Of a stretch of DNA of 64,000 nucleotides, positions 15,494 to 23,303 are shown in pieces. Position 1 is the first letter of the stretch. Each line of letters opens with the position of its first letter. Below the pieces are notes generated by a model, which was not told the origin of the DNA, searched no databases, and worked only from the letters and a program-made list of their open reading frames with translations. Source of the DNA: Cupriavidus basilensis (GTDB taxonomy: Bacteria; Pseudomonadota; Gammaproteobacteria; Burkholderiales; Burkholderiaceae); assembly GCF_029335485.1 (NCBI RefSeq), contig NZ_JARJLM010000158.1, positions 1 to 64,000 on the forward strand, given 5' to 3'. Position numbers and translations under genes: made by a program.

Positions 15494-16273
15494 ATGAAGA
15501 CCCTGTCCGATTCCGCCCTCCAGCAATCGCTGGCAACGCCCAGACCGATCGTCGTCGTGGCCACCGACCAGCCGGATGGCTCGGATCTGGCCGAGCACTG
15601 GCACCGGCATGGGCAATTGATCCACGCCATTTCCGGCGTCATGATCGTGCGCACCGCGCGCGGCGACTGGGTGGTGCCGATCGGCCGCGCGGTCTGGGTG
15701 CCCCCGCTGATGAAGCACAGCATCGGCACGGTTGGCGACGTGCGGATGCGCACGGTCTTCGTGGCCGAGGACGCCCGCCCGGGCCTGCCGCCGGATTGCC
15801 GCGCCATCGAGGTCAGCCTGCTGCTGCGCGAACTGATCCTGCACGCGGTGCGCATACCTCCCGCCTACGCGCTGGAGGGACGCGACCAGCGCGTCATGGA
15901 ACTGATCCTCGACGAGATCCAGTCGGCGCCCGTGCTCTCGCTGCATCTGCCGATGCCGCAGCACGCGCGTACCGCCAGGCTTTGCACCCGGCTGATCCAG
16001 AATCCGGCGGCCCCGGCAACCCTGGAAGGCTGGGCCGGCGAACTGCACATGAACAGCCGCACCTTCGCCCGCCTGTTCAAGCGCGAAACCGGCATGACCT
16101 TCGGCGCCTGGTGCCGCCACACGCGGCTGCTGCTCAGCCTGCCGAGACTGGCGCAGGGCGACCCCATCCTGGAGGTAGCGCTGGACCACGGCTATGACAG
16201 CCCCAGCGCCTTCGCGGCCGTGTTCCGCAAGACCTTCGGCGTCAGCCCGAGCGCCTACTTCCGGCAGACCTGA
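15494..16273 (+). CDS. AraC-family transcriptional regulator with cupin sensor domain
   Basis: The 259-residue protein has an N-terminal cupin-like domain (EHWHRHGQLIHAISGVMIVRT; VPPLMKHSI) and a C-terminal AraC double helix-turn-helix (LHMNSRTFARLFKRETGMTFGAWCRHTRLL, then EVALDHGYDSPSAFAAVFRKTFGVSPSAYFRQ). This is the NimR-like subgroup, members of which control a neighbouring MFS exporter. Position 91 bp after the Fsr-like gene on the same strand suggests it regulates that pump. The effector is not evident. Confidence 0.85.
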   Translation: MKTLSDSALQQSLATPRPIVVVATDQPDGSDLAEHWHRHGQLIHAISGVMIVRTARGDWVVPIGRAVWVPPLMKHSIGTVGDVRMRTVFVAEDARPGLPPDCRAIEVSLLLRELILHAVRIPPAYALEGRDQRVMELILDEIQSAPVLSLHLPMPQHARTARLCTRLIQNPAAPATLEGWAGELHMNSRTFARLFKRETGMTFGAWCRHTRLLLSLPRLAQGDPILEVALDHGYDSPSAFAAVFRKTFGVSPSAYFRQT

Positions 16274-16410
16274 AGCCGCAAGGCAATGCACGGCTGCGGC
16301 GCAACAGCTTGCTGTGCCACAATCCAGCCAGCAAAGGCCGAGCCCCTCGATTCATCGGCCAAACCCACTCCTGTCCCCCAATCCTGTCCCCCCAAAAAGA
16401 GGAAAGCAGC

Positions 16411-16716
16411 ATGCCGACCCGCCGTCATTTCCTGAAGACCATGCCGGTGGCCATGGCCGCAAGCCTTGCGGCCATGGCGACGCCAGCCGGCGCCGCCGAG
16501 CTCGACGAGAAGGACCCGCAGGCCGTCAAGCTGGGCTACAAGGCGGATACGCGCAAGGTGGACCAGGCCAGGTATCCCGGGCATGCCCCCAGCCAGACCT
16601 GCGCCAACTGCCAGCTATTCCAGGAAGGCAGCAGCCCTGCCACGGGCGGCTGCGTGCTATTTGGCGACAAGCAGGTGGCGGCCGCGGGGTGGTGCAGCGC
16701 GTGGGAGCAGGGTTGA
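16411..16716 (+). CDS. High-potential iron-sulfur protein (HiPIP)
   Basis: The 101-residue protein has a twin-arginine signal (MPTRRHFLKTMPVAMAASLA, cleavage near AGAAEL) and the HiPIP cysteine pattern in its C-terminal half: CANC, then GGCVLFGD and GWCSAW, giving four ligands for one [4Fe-4S] cluster. HiPIPs carry electrons in the periplasm, often to oxidases. The start follows AGAGGA. Export by Tat with the cluster already inserted fits the family. It is monocistronic, between the AraC gene and the predicted small RNA locus. Confidence 0.9.
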   Translation: MPTRRHFLKTMPVAMAASLAAMATPAGAAELDEKDPQAVKLGYKADTRKVDQARYPGHAPSQTCANCQLFQEGSSPATGGCVLFGDKQVAAAGWCSAWEQG

Positions 16717-16859
16717 ACACGGCGCACCGCCGCACACCGCCGACTGGCTGCCGGCACCGGCCGGGTGTCTGGCCCATGGCGGTAACCAGCAGCCCGGCGT
16801 TGCAGCGATGAATTGCAGCATTGGCCTGTGCAGGTGGCTGCCAATAGCCGCCAGCATGC

Positions 16860-16889
16860 AAAAAAAACCGGACACATGACGTGTCCGGT
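16860..16889 (-). terminator. Rho-independent terminator
   Basis: On the minus strand ACCGGACAC pairs with GTGTCCGGT (stem of nine, loop of five, 16867-16889) and is followed by a run of eight T (16860-16867). It would end the predicted small RNA and also catch read-through from the aromatic-acid operon that stops at 16986. Confidence 0.88.
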
Positions 16890-16927
16890 AACCCATTTGC
16901 TGACTCAGGCCGTGTCACAAACCCGAG
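16860..16927 (-). ncRNA. Predicted Fur-repressed small RNA
   Basis: A canonical minus-strand promoter (16934-16962) overlapped by a near-perfect Fur box directs transcription from about 16927, and an intrinsic terminator ends at 16860. The product would be about 65-70 nt. A 5' hairpin is possible: ACUCGGG can pair with CCUGAGU with one mismatch. A short unpaired stretch and the terminator stem with a U-tract follow, the architecture of RyhB/PrrF-type iron-sparing RNAs. No reading frame with a ribosome-binding site fits. Ends are estimated from promoter spacing. Its homologues and targets are unknown to me. Confidence 0.6.
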
Positions 16928-16932
16928 TTATG

Positions 16933-16962
16933 AATGATAAGCATTATCATTTGATGGGTCAA
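16933..16962 (-). promoter_or_regulatory. Sigma-70 promoter overlapped by a Fur box
   Basis: The minus strand has TTGACC (16962-16957), a 17-bp spacer and TATCAT (16939-16934), a near-consensus promoter. The Fur box AATGATAAGCATTATCATT (16933-16951) is an inverted repeat with 8-base arms and differs from the ideal 19-bp pattern at one base. It covers the spacer and the -10, so Fur-Fe would block polymerase. It lies after the stop of the transporter gene with no protein gene downstream on that strand. Confidence 0.8.
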
Positions 16963-16985
16963 GGACGAATCCCCTGCCCTTGTGC

Positions 16986-18341
16986 TCAGGCCACGGCCAC
17001 GCGCCGCGCCAGCCCAGCGCGATGCCACCCGAGCTTGAGCATGGTCGCGCCCGCGATCAGTGCCGGAATACCGACGAGCAGGAACAGCGCCGGCATGGTC
17101 AGGCCCATCGACAGCATGGTGCCGCCGCCGACCGATCCCACCACCGAGCCCATGCGGCCCACGCCATTGGCCCAGCTCACGCCGGTGGCGCGGCAGTCGG
17201 TGGGATAGTAGGCCGCGGACAGCGCATTGGCGCCGACCTGCGAGCCTGAGATGCAGAAGCCCGCGGCAAATACCGCCACCCCCGCCAGCCACGGCGCCGC
17301 GGTCAGGCTGCCGATCGCGGCGATGAAAACGCCCGCCAGCGCGTAGGTCGCCGCCAGGACATAGTGCGGATTCGCGCGGTCCATCAGCCAGCCCAGCACA
17401 ATGGCGCCGACGGTGCCGCCCACCTGGAACATCATGGTGACCAGCGCGGCGGTCTTCAGCGACACGCCGGTGGCGCGCAGCAGCGTGGGCAGCCAGCTCG
17501 ACAGCAGGTAGATCACCAGCAGGCTCATGAAGAAGGTGAGCCAGAGCAGCAAGGTGCCCCGCACCAACTCGGGCCGGAACAGGTGGGCCACAGGCGAACC
17601 GGGCATGCGCTTGTCCGTGACCACGATGCTGCCGGGCGCGATGGACTCTCCCGGCGCAATCCGTTGCAGCGTGGCCGCCACCCGCTCCGGCTGCTTGCCG
17701 CTCATCACCAGGTAGCGGACCGATTCAGGCAGCCGCCACAACATGAATGGCAGCAGCAACAGCGGCAGCACCCCGCCCATCAGCAGCACCGAGCGCCAGC
17801 CATACTCCTCGATCAGGCTTGCCGAGGCCAGGCCGCCCAGCGCCGAGCCGATGGTGAATCCGCAGAACATGGTGGTCACCAGAAAGGAGCGGCGCTTGGC
17901 CGGGCAATACTCGGAGGTCAGCGTGATCGCGTTGGGCATGGCGCCGCCAAGCCCGAGGCCGGTCAGGAAGCGCAGCGCCACCAGTCCCCAGAGCGAGCCG
18001 GCGAACGCGGAGGCCAGGCTGGCGATGCCGAAAAAGAGCACGCAGAAGATCAGCACGCTCTTGCGGCCAAACCTGTCGGCCAGGGGGCCGAACAGGAACG
18101 CCCCCGCCATCAGGCCGGTCAGCCCGGCACCGAACAGCGGCGCCAGGTGTGCCGGCGTGAGCTGCCATTCGGCCCGGATCGCCGGCGCGATAAAGCCGAT
18201 GGCGGCGGTATCGAAGCCGTCGATGGCGACGATCAGGAAACACAGCGCGACGATCAGTACCTGGAACCCCGACAAGGGATGGCGATCGATGAACTCGGTG
18301 ATACCGATGGATGGTTGGGTGGGCACAGCTGTCTCCTTCAT
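16986..18341 (-). CDS. AAHS-family aromatic acid:H+ symporter
   Basis: The 451-residue MFS carrier has 12 helices, the AAHS helix-1 motif DGFDTAAIGFIAPAI (about residues 40-54), the loop GPLADRFGRKSVL and a second loop LGWLMDRANPHYV. The aromatic acid:H+ symporters (PcaK, BenK, MhbT) share these. As the last gene of a gentisate operon it most likely imports 3-hydroxybenzoate or gentisate. The start at 18341 (MKETAVPTQ) aligns with the family; the frame is open upstream into the hydroxylase gene. The gap to the hydroxylase gene is 70 bp. Confidence 0.86.
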   Translation of the reverse strand: MKETAVPTQPSIGITEFIDRHPLSGFQVLIVALCFLIVAIDGFDTAAIGFIAPAIRAEWQLTPAHLAPLFGAGLTGLMAGAFLFGPLADRFGRKSVLIFCVLFFGIASLASAFAGSLWGLVALRFLTGLGLGGAMPNAITLTSEYCPAKRRSFLVTTMFCGFTIGSALGGLASASLIEEYGWRSVLLMGGVLPLLLLPFMLWRLPESVRYLVMSGKQPERVAATLQRIAPGESIAPGSIVVTDKRMPGSPVAHLFRPELVRGTLLLWLTFFMSLLVIYLLSSWLPTLLRATGVSLKTAALVTMMFQVGGTVGAIVLGWLMDRANPHYVLAATYALAGVFIAAIGSLTAAPWLAGVAVFAAGFCISGSQVGANALSAAYYPTDCRATGVSWANGVGRMGSVVGSVGGGTMLSMGLTMPALFLLVGIPALIAGATMLKLGWHRAGLARRVAVA

Positions 18342-18411
18342 TGTCTTTCGAGGCGGCCGATCCGGGATCGGGCCGCTTTGATGGGCTTTGTCGCCGGGGC
18401 GCTGCCTGCCC

Positions 18412-19620
18412 CTATCGCGCGCCTCCCAGGCAATCCTCGGCACGCCAGCCGTGCAGCCACTGCAGCGCGTCGTAGAACTGCTCCTGCGTGCGGCCAACCC
18501 ACAGCGAATTGCGCACCAGCCGCTCCACGCCCCTGGCGTGGTAGAGGCGCCCCATTTCGCGCGCGGAGTACAGCACGCGCGCGGTGCGCGGGATGCGGAC
18601 CTTTTCATAGAGCGCGAAGGCGGCAGTGAAATCGCCATCCGTCGCCTGCACCGCGGCGCCCAGCGTCACGGCGTCTTCCAGCGCCTGGCAGGCGCCCTGG
18701 GCAAGATACTGCGTCATGGGATGCGCCGCGTCGCCCAGGATGGTGGCGCGTCCGAAGCTCCAACGCTCGACCGGATCGCGGTCCGCGGTGGCCCAGCGGC
18801 GCCAGGAACTCGGGCGGTCCAGCATCTGGTGGGGACGGGGATGGATGCCCTGGAAGTACGAGAGCACTTCCTCCTTGCTGCCGTCGCGCACGCCCCAGAC
18901 TTCCTGCTCGCGGCTGTGGAAGGTCACCACCAGGTTGTACTGCTCGCCGCCGCGCAGCGGGTAATGCACCAGATGGCAGTTCGGGCCGGCCCACACCACC
19001 GGCGCGTTGATCTGCAGGTCGGCTGGCATATCCGCCACATCGACCACCGCGCGGTACACCACGTGGCCGGTCACGCGCGGCTCGTCGCCAAGCAAGGCCT
19101 GCCGGATTGCCGACTTCACCCCGTCGCAGCCAACCACGGCATCGGCCCGGTGGCGCTCGCCGTGCTGGTCGATCACGACGACCCCGGATTCATCCTGCTC
19201 CAGCGCGCGCACCTGGGTCGCGGTGCGGAACTGGATCAACGGATGCACCTGCACGGCTTCCAGGATGGACAGATGGATATCGACCCGATGGATCACCGCG
19301 TAAGGATTGCCGAAGCGCTTGCGGTAGGGCTCGCCGACGTCCACCTTGGCCACCTCGGTGGCGTCGATGGCGTCCATCATCATCAGGTAGTCGGTAAAGA
19401 CCGAACGCTTGCGCGCGGCTTCGCCCACGCCCAGCGCGTCCAGCGCGGCAAAGGCGTTGGCGCCGAGCTGGATGCCCGCGCCGATCTCGCCGATCTTCTC
19501 GGCCTGTTCGAGCAATTCGACGCGGATGCCCTGGCGGGCCAGCGCCAGCGCGGCGGCCAGTCCGCCGATACCGCCGCCGACGACGATGACCTTGCGGTCC
19601 GTGCTGCGGATGTCATTCAT
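18412..19620 (-). CDS. 3-hydroxybenzoate 6-hydroxylase (FAD monooxygenase)
   Basis: The 402-residue class A flavoprotein hydroxylase has the FAD-binding GGGIGGLAAALALARQG (about residues 15-31), the DG motif VVGCDGVKSAIR and the GD motif ATILGDAAHPMTQYLAQGA. It resembles NagX/MhbM and salicylate hydroxylases. With gentisate dioxygenase, maleylpyruvate isomerase and fumarylpyruvate hydrolase in the same operon, para-hydroxylation of 3-hydroxybenzoate to gentisate with NADH and O2 is the best call; salicylate 5-hydroxylation uses a different enzyme type. The start follows AAGGAGA. Confidence 0.85.
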   Translation of the reverse strand: MNDIRSTDRKVIVVGGGIGGLAAALALARQGIRVELLEQAEKIGEIGAGIQLGANAFAALDALGVGEAARKRSVFTDYLMMMDAIDATEVAKVDVGEPYRKRFGNPYAVIHRVDIHLSILEAVQVHPLIQFRTATQVRALEQDESGVVVIDQHGERHRADAVVGCDGVKSAIRQALLGDEPRVTGHVVYRAVVDVADMPADLQINAPVVWAGPNCHLVHYPLRGGEQYNLVVTFHSREQEVWGVRDGSKEEVLSYFQGIHPRPHQMLDRPSSWRRWATADRDPVERWSFGRATILGDAAHPMTQYLAQGACQALEDAVTLGAAVQATDGDFTAAFALYEKVRIPRTARVLYSAREMGRLYHARGVERLVRNSLWVGRTQEQFYDALQWLHGWRAEDCLGGAR

Positions 19621-19671
19621 GATGGTCTCCTTGGGTGCGCGCCCGGCACGCAACGCCCGGGCACACCCCGG

Positions 19672-20316
19672 TTAGCGCGCCGTGTAGTCCGGCTGCCGCT
19701 GAGGTTCTGCCTGCTGGAAGGCGGGGTGCCCGCTGGCATGGCGGTAAACCGCCATGGCCCGCACGAAGCGCGAGGTGTCGCAGCCCATGCGCTGCGCATT
19801 GGCAATCTGCGGCACCAGGCAACAGTCCGCCAGCGAGGGCTGCTCGCCGAAGCACCACGGTCCGCGCCCGTGCTGCGCCAGCAGGCGTTCCACCGCATCC
19901 AGCCCTTCCTCGACCCAGTGCCGGTACCAGGCGTCCTTTTGCTCCGGCGAAACGCCCAGCGTGTCCTGCAGGTAGCGCAGGATGCGCAGGTTGTTGACCG
20001 GGTGGATGTCGCAGGCAATGACATAGGCCAGCTCCAGCACCCTGGCGCGCAATTCCGCTTCTTGCGGGATCAGGCGCGGCTCGGGGTGATGCGCATCCAG
20101 GTAATCGATGATCGCCAGCGACTGGCCCAGGTGGAAGTCGCCGTCCACCAGCGCCGGTACCACGGCCGACGGGTTGATGGCGGCCACATAGTCCGAGGCG
20201 CGATGCTCGCCGGTGCGGATATTGACCGGGCGGTAGTCGTACGGCAGGCCCTTGAGGGCCAGCGCGATGCGCACGCGGTATGACGTCGAGCTATTGAAAA
20301 AACTATAGATCTGCAC
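19672..20316 (-). CDS. Maleylpyruvate isomerase (zeta-class GST)
   Basis: The 214-residue protein starts MQIYSFFNSSTSYRVRIALALKG, the zeta-class glutathione S-transferase N-terminus with the Ser-rich glutathione site (SSTSYRVR, residues 9-16), and has a helical C-terminal domain with WVEEGLDAVERLL and PSLADCCLVPQI. Zeta enzymes isomerise maleylpyruvate or maleylacetoacetate using glutathione. In a gentisate operon it converts maleylpyruvate to fumarylpyruvate. It lies 22 bp after the hydrolase gene. The last residues (RQPDYTAR) are typical of NagL-like proteins. Confidence 0.9.
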   Translation of the reverse strand: MQIYSFFNSSTSYRVRIALALKGLPYDYRPVNIRTGEHRASDYVAAINPSAVVPALVDGDFHLGQSLAIIDYLDAHHPEPRLIPQEAELRARVLELAYVIACDIHPVNNLRILRYLQDTLGVSPEQKDAWYRHWVEEGLDAVERLLAQHGRGPWCFGEQPSLADCCLVPQIANAQRMGCDTSRFVRAMAVYRHASGHPAFQQAEPQRQPDYTAR

Positions 20317-20338
20317 GGTGCAGCCCTCGCAAGAATGA

Positions 20339-21037
20339 TCAGGCCACGCGCACCGACAATTCGCCCAGCCGCTCCACGCCCACGGCCATCAGGTCGCCGG
20401 GCTTGACGGCACCAACGCCTTCGGGCGTGCCGGTGTAGATCAGGTCGCCCGGCTCCAGGCGGAAGAACTTCGACAGGTCGGCCACGGTCTCGGCCACCGA
20501 CCAGATCAGGTGGGTCACATCGCTGCGCTGCCTGTCGCTGCCATTGACGGTCAGCCAGATCGCACCCTGGTCGAAATGCCCCACGTCGCTGGCGGGATGG
20601 ATCGGGCCAATGGGCGCCGAGGCGTCGAAGGCCTTGCCGATTTCCCAGGGGCGGCCCATCTCGCGCATCTTCATCTGCAGGTCGCGGCGGGTCATGTCCA
20701 GGCCCACGGCATAGCCCCACACGTGGTCCAGCGCCTGTTCCAGCGGGATGTCCGAACCGCCCTTGCCGATGGCGACCACCAGTTCGGCTTCGTAGTGGTA
20801 GTTGGCGGTCTGCGCCGGGTATTGCAGCGTCAGGGTCTCGCCATAGGCCACCGGGATCACGGCGTCCGCCGGCTTGCAGAAGAAGAACGGCGGCTCGCGG
20901 TCCGGATCGAAACCCATTTCGCGGGCATGCGCGGCATAGTTGCGGCCCACGCAATAGACGCGACGGACAGGGAATAGCTCATTGCTGCCAACGACCGGAA
21001 TGGCCACGGTGGCGGGAGGCGTGACGACGAAAGACAT
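20339..21037 (-). CDS. Fumarylpyruvate hydrolase (FAH family)
   Basis: This 232-residue enzyme of the fumarylacetoacetate hydrolase family has the N-terminal VYCVGRNYAAHAREMG, the acidic metal-site region (YHYEAELVVAIGKGG; VWGYAVGLDMTRRDLQ) and a C-terminal GDLIYTGTPEGVGAVKPGDL. It splits fumarylpyruvate into fumarate and pyruvate, the last step of the glutathione-dependent gentisate pathway. It sits between the dioxygenase (101 bp upstream) and the isomerase (22 bp downstream), as expected for one operon. Confidence 0.92.
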   Translation of the reverse strand: MSFVVTPPATVAIPVVGSNELFPVRRVYCVGRNYAAHAREMGFDPDREPPFFFCKPADAVIPVAYGETLTLQYPAQTANYHYEAELVVAIGKGGSDIPLEQALDHVWGYAVGLDMTRRDLQMKMREMGRPWEIGKAFDASAPIGPIHPASDVGHFDQGAIWLTVNGSDRQRSDVTHLIWSVAETVADLSKFFRLEPGDLIYTGTPEGVGAVKPGDLMAVGVERLGELSVRVA

Positions 21038-21138
21038 GGAAGACCTCGGTATGGGAATCAGGAAAACAGGGAAGATGGATGGGGCCGGGGAAGGCGGTCA
21101 CCGGCATGCCGCCGTGCCCTCCCCCGCGGGAAACAGAA

Positions 21139-22185
21139 TCAGGTGCGCTCTTCGCGCAGCAGGTTGAGCGCCGACAGCACAGGACGATCGGAATAGCTGA
21201 ACAGTACGGTGTCTTCGACCGAGGCCAGCTGCACCGGCTGCCATGACGGCACCACGAAGGTGTCGCGCGGCTCGAACTGGAACTGCGCCTCGCCGATCCG
21301 TACCGTGCCGCGCCCTTCCACCACGGAATAGACGGTGGCATCGGTGCTGCGATAGGTCTTGCCCTGGAAACCGGCAGGCAGGTACTGCATGAAGGTAGCC
21401 ATGGTCGGCATCGGCCAGCCGCCGGTGGCCGGATTCACATAGCGCAGCTTCACGCCATCCCAGGCGTCCAGTTCGCCGTTGCGGTAAAGCTGGTCGAGTG
21501 CTTCCCGGCTACGTTCATAGGGATAGCTGAAGATCGGCGAAGTGGGATCGGTGACGCGGTGGCGCACCGGCATCATGTTGTGGCCGAAGCGGGCGAAGCT
21601 GTCGCCTTCGGGACGCAGCACCGGCTGCGAGGCTTCCGGGTAATTCTCGGCAAACCCTGCGTCCAGGTGCACCAGCAGCGGGATGTCCAGGCCATCGAGC
21701 CAGACCACCGGCTCGCCGCCATCGGCCAGCGACGGGTTGCCGTGGTCATGCCAGGTCCACGACGGCGTGATGATGAAATCGCCCGGATGCATGGTGGTGC
21801 GCTCGCCGTTGACGGCAGTCCAGGCGCCACGGCCTTCCACGATGAAGCGCAGCGCGGATTGCGTATGGCGGTGGCTGGGTGCGATCTCGCCAGGCAGGAT
21901 CAGCTGCAGGCCGGCATACAGGGTGGAGGTGATGCTCGACTTGCCAGGCAGGCCGGGATTCTCCAGCACCAGCACGCGGCGCACCGCTTCCGCCGCGCTG
22001 ATGACCTCGCCAGCCTGCATCACCAGCGGGCGTACCTCGGCGTACTTCCAGATCGCCGGCTGCGCCTGGGGCCGTGGCTGGGGCGGCACCAGCGCGTGCA
22101 GCGATTCCCATAGCGGGGCCATGTGATTGCGGCCGATGCGGTTGTAATAGGCTGAACGGTCCGCGCGCTTTGCTGCGTCTGACAT
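21139..22185 (-). CDS. Gentisate 1,2-dioxygenase
   Basis: The 348-residue bicupin begins its first barrel with the metal site [16 protein letters not shown] (two His, about residues 102-117) and WTWHDHGN, and has the second barrel [19 protein letters not shown]. These match gentisate dioxygenases (GtdA/NagI), which open the gentisate ring with Fe(II) and O2 to give maleylpyruvate. It is the first gene of the operon, with GGAG before the ATG. The promoter and the operator of the divergent LysR gene are directly upstream. Confidence 0.92.
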   Translation of the reverse strand: MSDAAKRADRSAYYNRIGRNHMAPLWESLHALVPPQPRPQAQPAIWKYAEVRPLVMQAGEVISAAEAVRRVLVLENPGLPGKSSITSTLYAGLQLILPGEIAPSHRHTQSALRFIVEGRGAWTAVNGERTTMHPGDFIITPSWTWHDHGNPSLADGGEPVVWLDGLDIPLLVHLDAGFAENYPEASQPVLRPEGDSFARFGHNMMPVRHRVTDPTSPIFSYPYERSREALDQLYRNGELDAWDGVKLRYVNPATGGWPMPTMATFMQYLPAGFQGKTYRSTDATVYSVVEGRGTVRIGEAQFQFEPRDTFVVPSWQPVQLASVEDTVLFSYSDRPVLSALNLLREERT

Positions 22186-22252
22186 GCTGGTCTCCGGTCT
22201 TTGGTCTGGTCTGGCCGGGGCAGCGAGCTGGCTGTCCCGCGTCGATGAAAGA

Positions 22253-22281
22253 GTTATACGCCCGGAGATATACCTTGTAAA
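22253..22281 (-). promoter_or_regulatory. Promoter of the gentisate operon
   Basis: The minus strand has TTTACA (22281-22276), a 17-bp spacer and TATAAC (22258-22253), about 67 bp before the dioxygenase start. The palindrome at 22297-22316 is centred about 60 bp upstream of the expected transcript start, the usual place for a LysR recognition site. Confidence 0.72.
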
Positions 22282-22296
22282 ATAATCAATTCCTCT

Positions 22297-22316
22297 TATC
22301 CATATAGATATGGATA
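22297..22316. promoter_or_regulatory. 20-bp palindromic LysR operator
   Basis: TATCCATATAGATATGGATA is a perfect inverted repeat (arms of nine, centre AG). It lies between the divergent gentisate operon and its LysR gene, 21 bp before the LysR ATG, so the bound regulator could both activate the operon and repress itself. Confidence 0.7.
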
Positions 22317-22337
22317 TAGCTCAAAGGGATTACCCTG

Positions 22338-23288
22338 ATGGATTGGACCCAGCGCCTCCGGCTGCGCAACCTGCAGATGCTGCTTAGCCTCGCGCAGACC
22401 GGAAACATGAGCCAGACGGCAGCGGCACTCAGCACCACCCAGCCCGCGCTCTCGAAGTGGCTGAAGGAGCTCGAAGACGACGTCGGCCTGCCGCTGTTCG
22501 AGCGGCACGCCCGCGGCCTGCGGCCAACGCCTTACGGCGAGTCGATGATCGCGCATGCCAGGCGCATTGAAGCGCACCTGGATACCGCCCGCGACGATAT
22601 GCAGGCCATGCGCGAAGGCGGCAGCGGCCTGGTGGTGATCGGCACCTCGGGGGCTTCCGCGGCCGACACCGTCCCGCTGGCAGTCACCTCGCTGCTGCAG
22701 CGGCTGCCCAAAGCCCAGGTCAGGCTGGTGGAGAGCACGATGAACCTGCTGATGGCGCAACTGGCCCGGGGCGAGGTCGATATCGTGGTGGGACGCTCGG
22801 CGCCGGAACTGCAGGACGGGCAGATGCGCGCGGAGGCACTCTATATGGAGCCGATCCACTTCGTGACGCGCCCGCGCCATCCGCTGTTCGAGCTGGCGGA
22901 GCCTGGCTGGAACGACCTGCAAGCCTACCGGTGGATCGTCTGGCCGCGCGGCACGCCGATCCGCAATACGCTGGAGTCGGCGCTGAACGCCGCCGGCAGG
23001 AGCATGCCGGGCGATTGCGTGGAGTCGAACTCGGTCATCCTCAACCTGACCCTGCTCAACCACAGCAACATGATCGGCGTGGCCTCGCACCGGACCGCGC
23101 GCCGCCTGGAGCAGCTCGGGGCGCTGCGCATCCTGCCGCTGCGCCTGGCGGGTTTCGGCTCGGTCTCCATGTACTGGCGCGACGATGGTTTCGGCCGCAC
23201 CGCCGTCAGCGCCGCGCTCGACGCCTTGCGGCGCGCGGGCACCCGGTCGGTCGAGGAAGGCGCCGGCGGCGCGGGGGAACAGGAGTGA
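22338..23288 (+). CDS. LysR-family regulator of the gentisate operon
   Basis: The 316-residue protein has an N-terminal winged helix (LRLRNLQMLLSLAQTGNMSQTAAALSTTQPALSKWLKELE, given as LRLRNLQMLL to about residue 45) and a periplasmic-fold effector domain with VRLVESTMNLLMAQLARGEVD in two pieces around residue 140. It is transcribed away from the gentisate operon, with a 20-bp palindrome between them. By the rule for this family it probably activates the operon with 3-hydroxybenzoate or gentisate as co-inducer. The effector is inferred from context. Confidence 0.87.
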   Translation: MDWTQRLRLRNLQMLLSLAQTGNMSQTAAALSTTQPALSKWLKELEDDVGLPLFERHARGLRPTPYGESMIAHARRIEAHLDTARDDMQAMREGGSGLVVIGTSGASAADTVPLAVTSLLQRLPKAQVRLVESTMNLLMAQLARGEVDIVVGRSAPELQDGQMRAEALYMEPIHFVTRPRHPLFELAEPGWNDLQAYRWIVWPRGTPIRNTLESALNAAGRSMPGDCVESNSVILNLTLLNHSNMIGVASHRTARRLEQLGALRILPLRLAGFGSVSMYWRDDGFGRTAVSAALDALRRAGTRSVEEGAGGAGEQE

Positions 23289-23303
23289 ACGGGGGCGGCC
23301 CCG

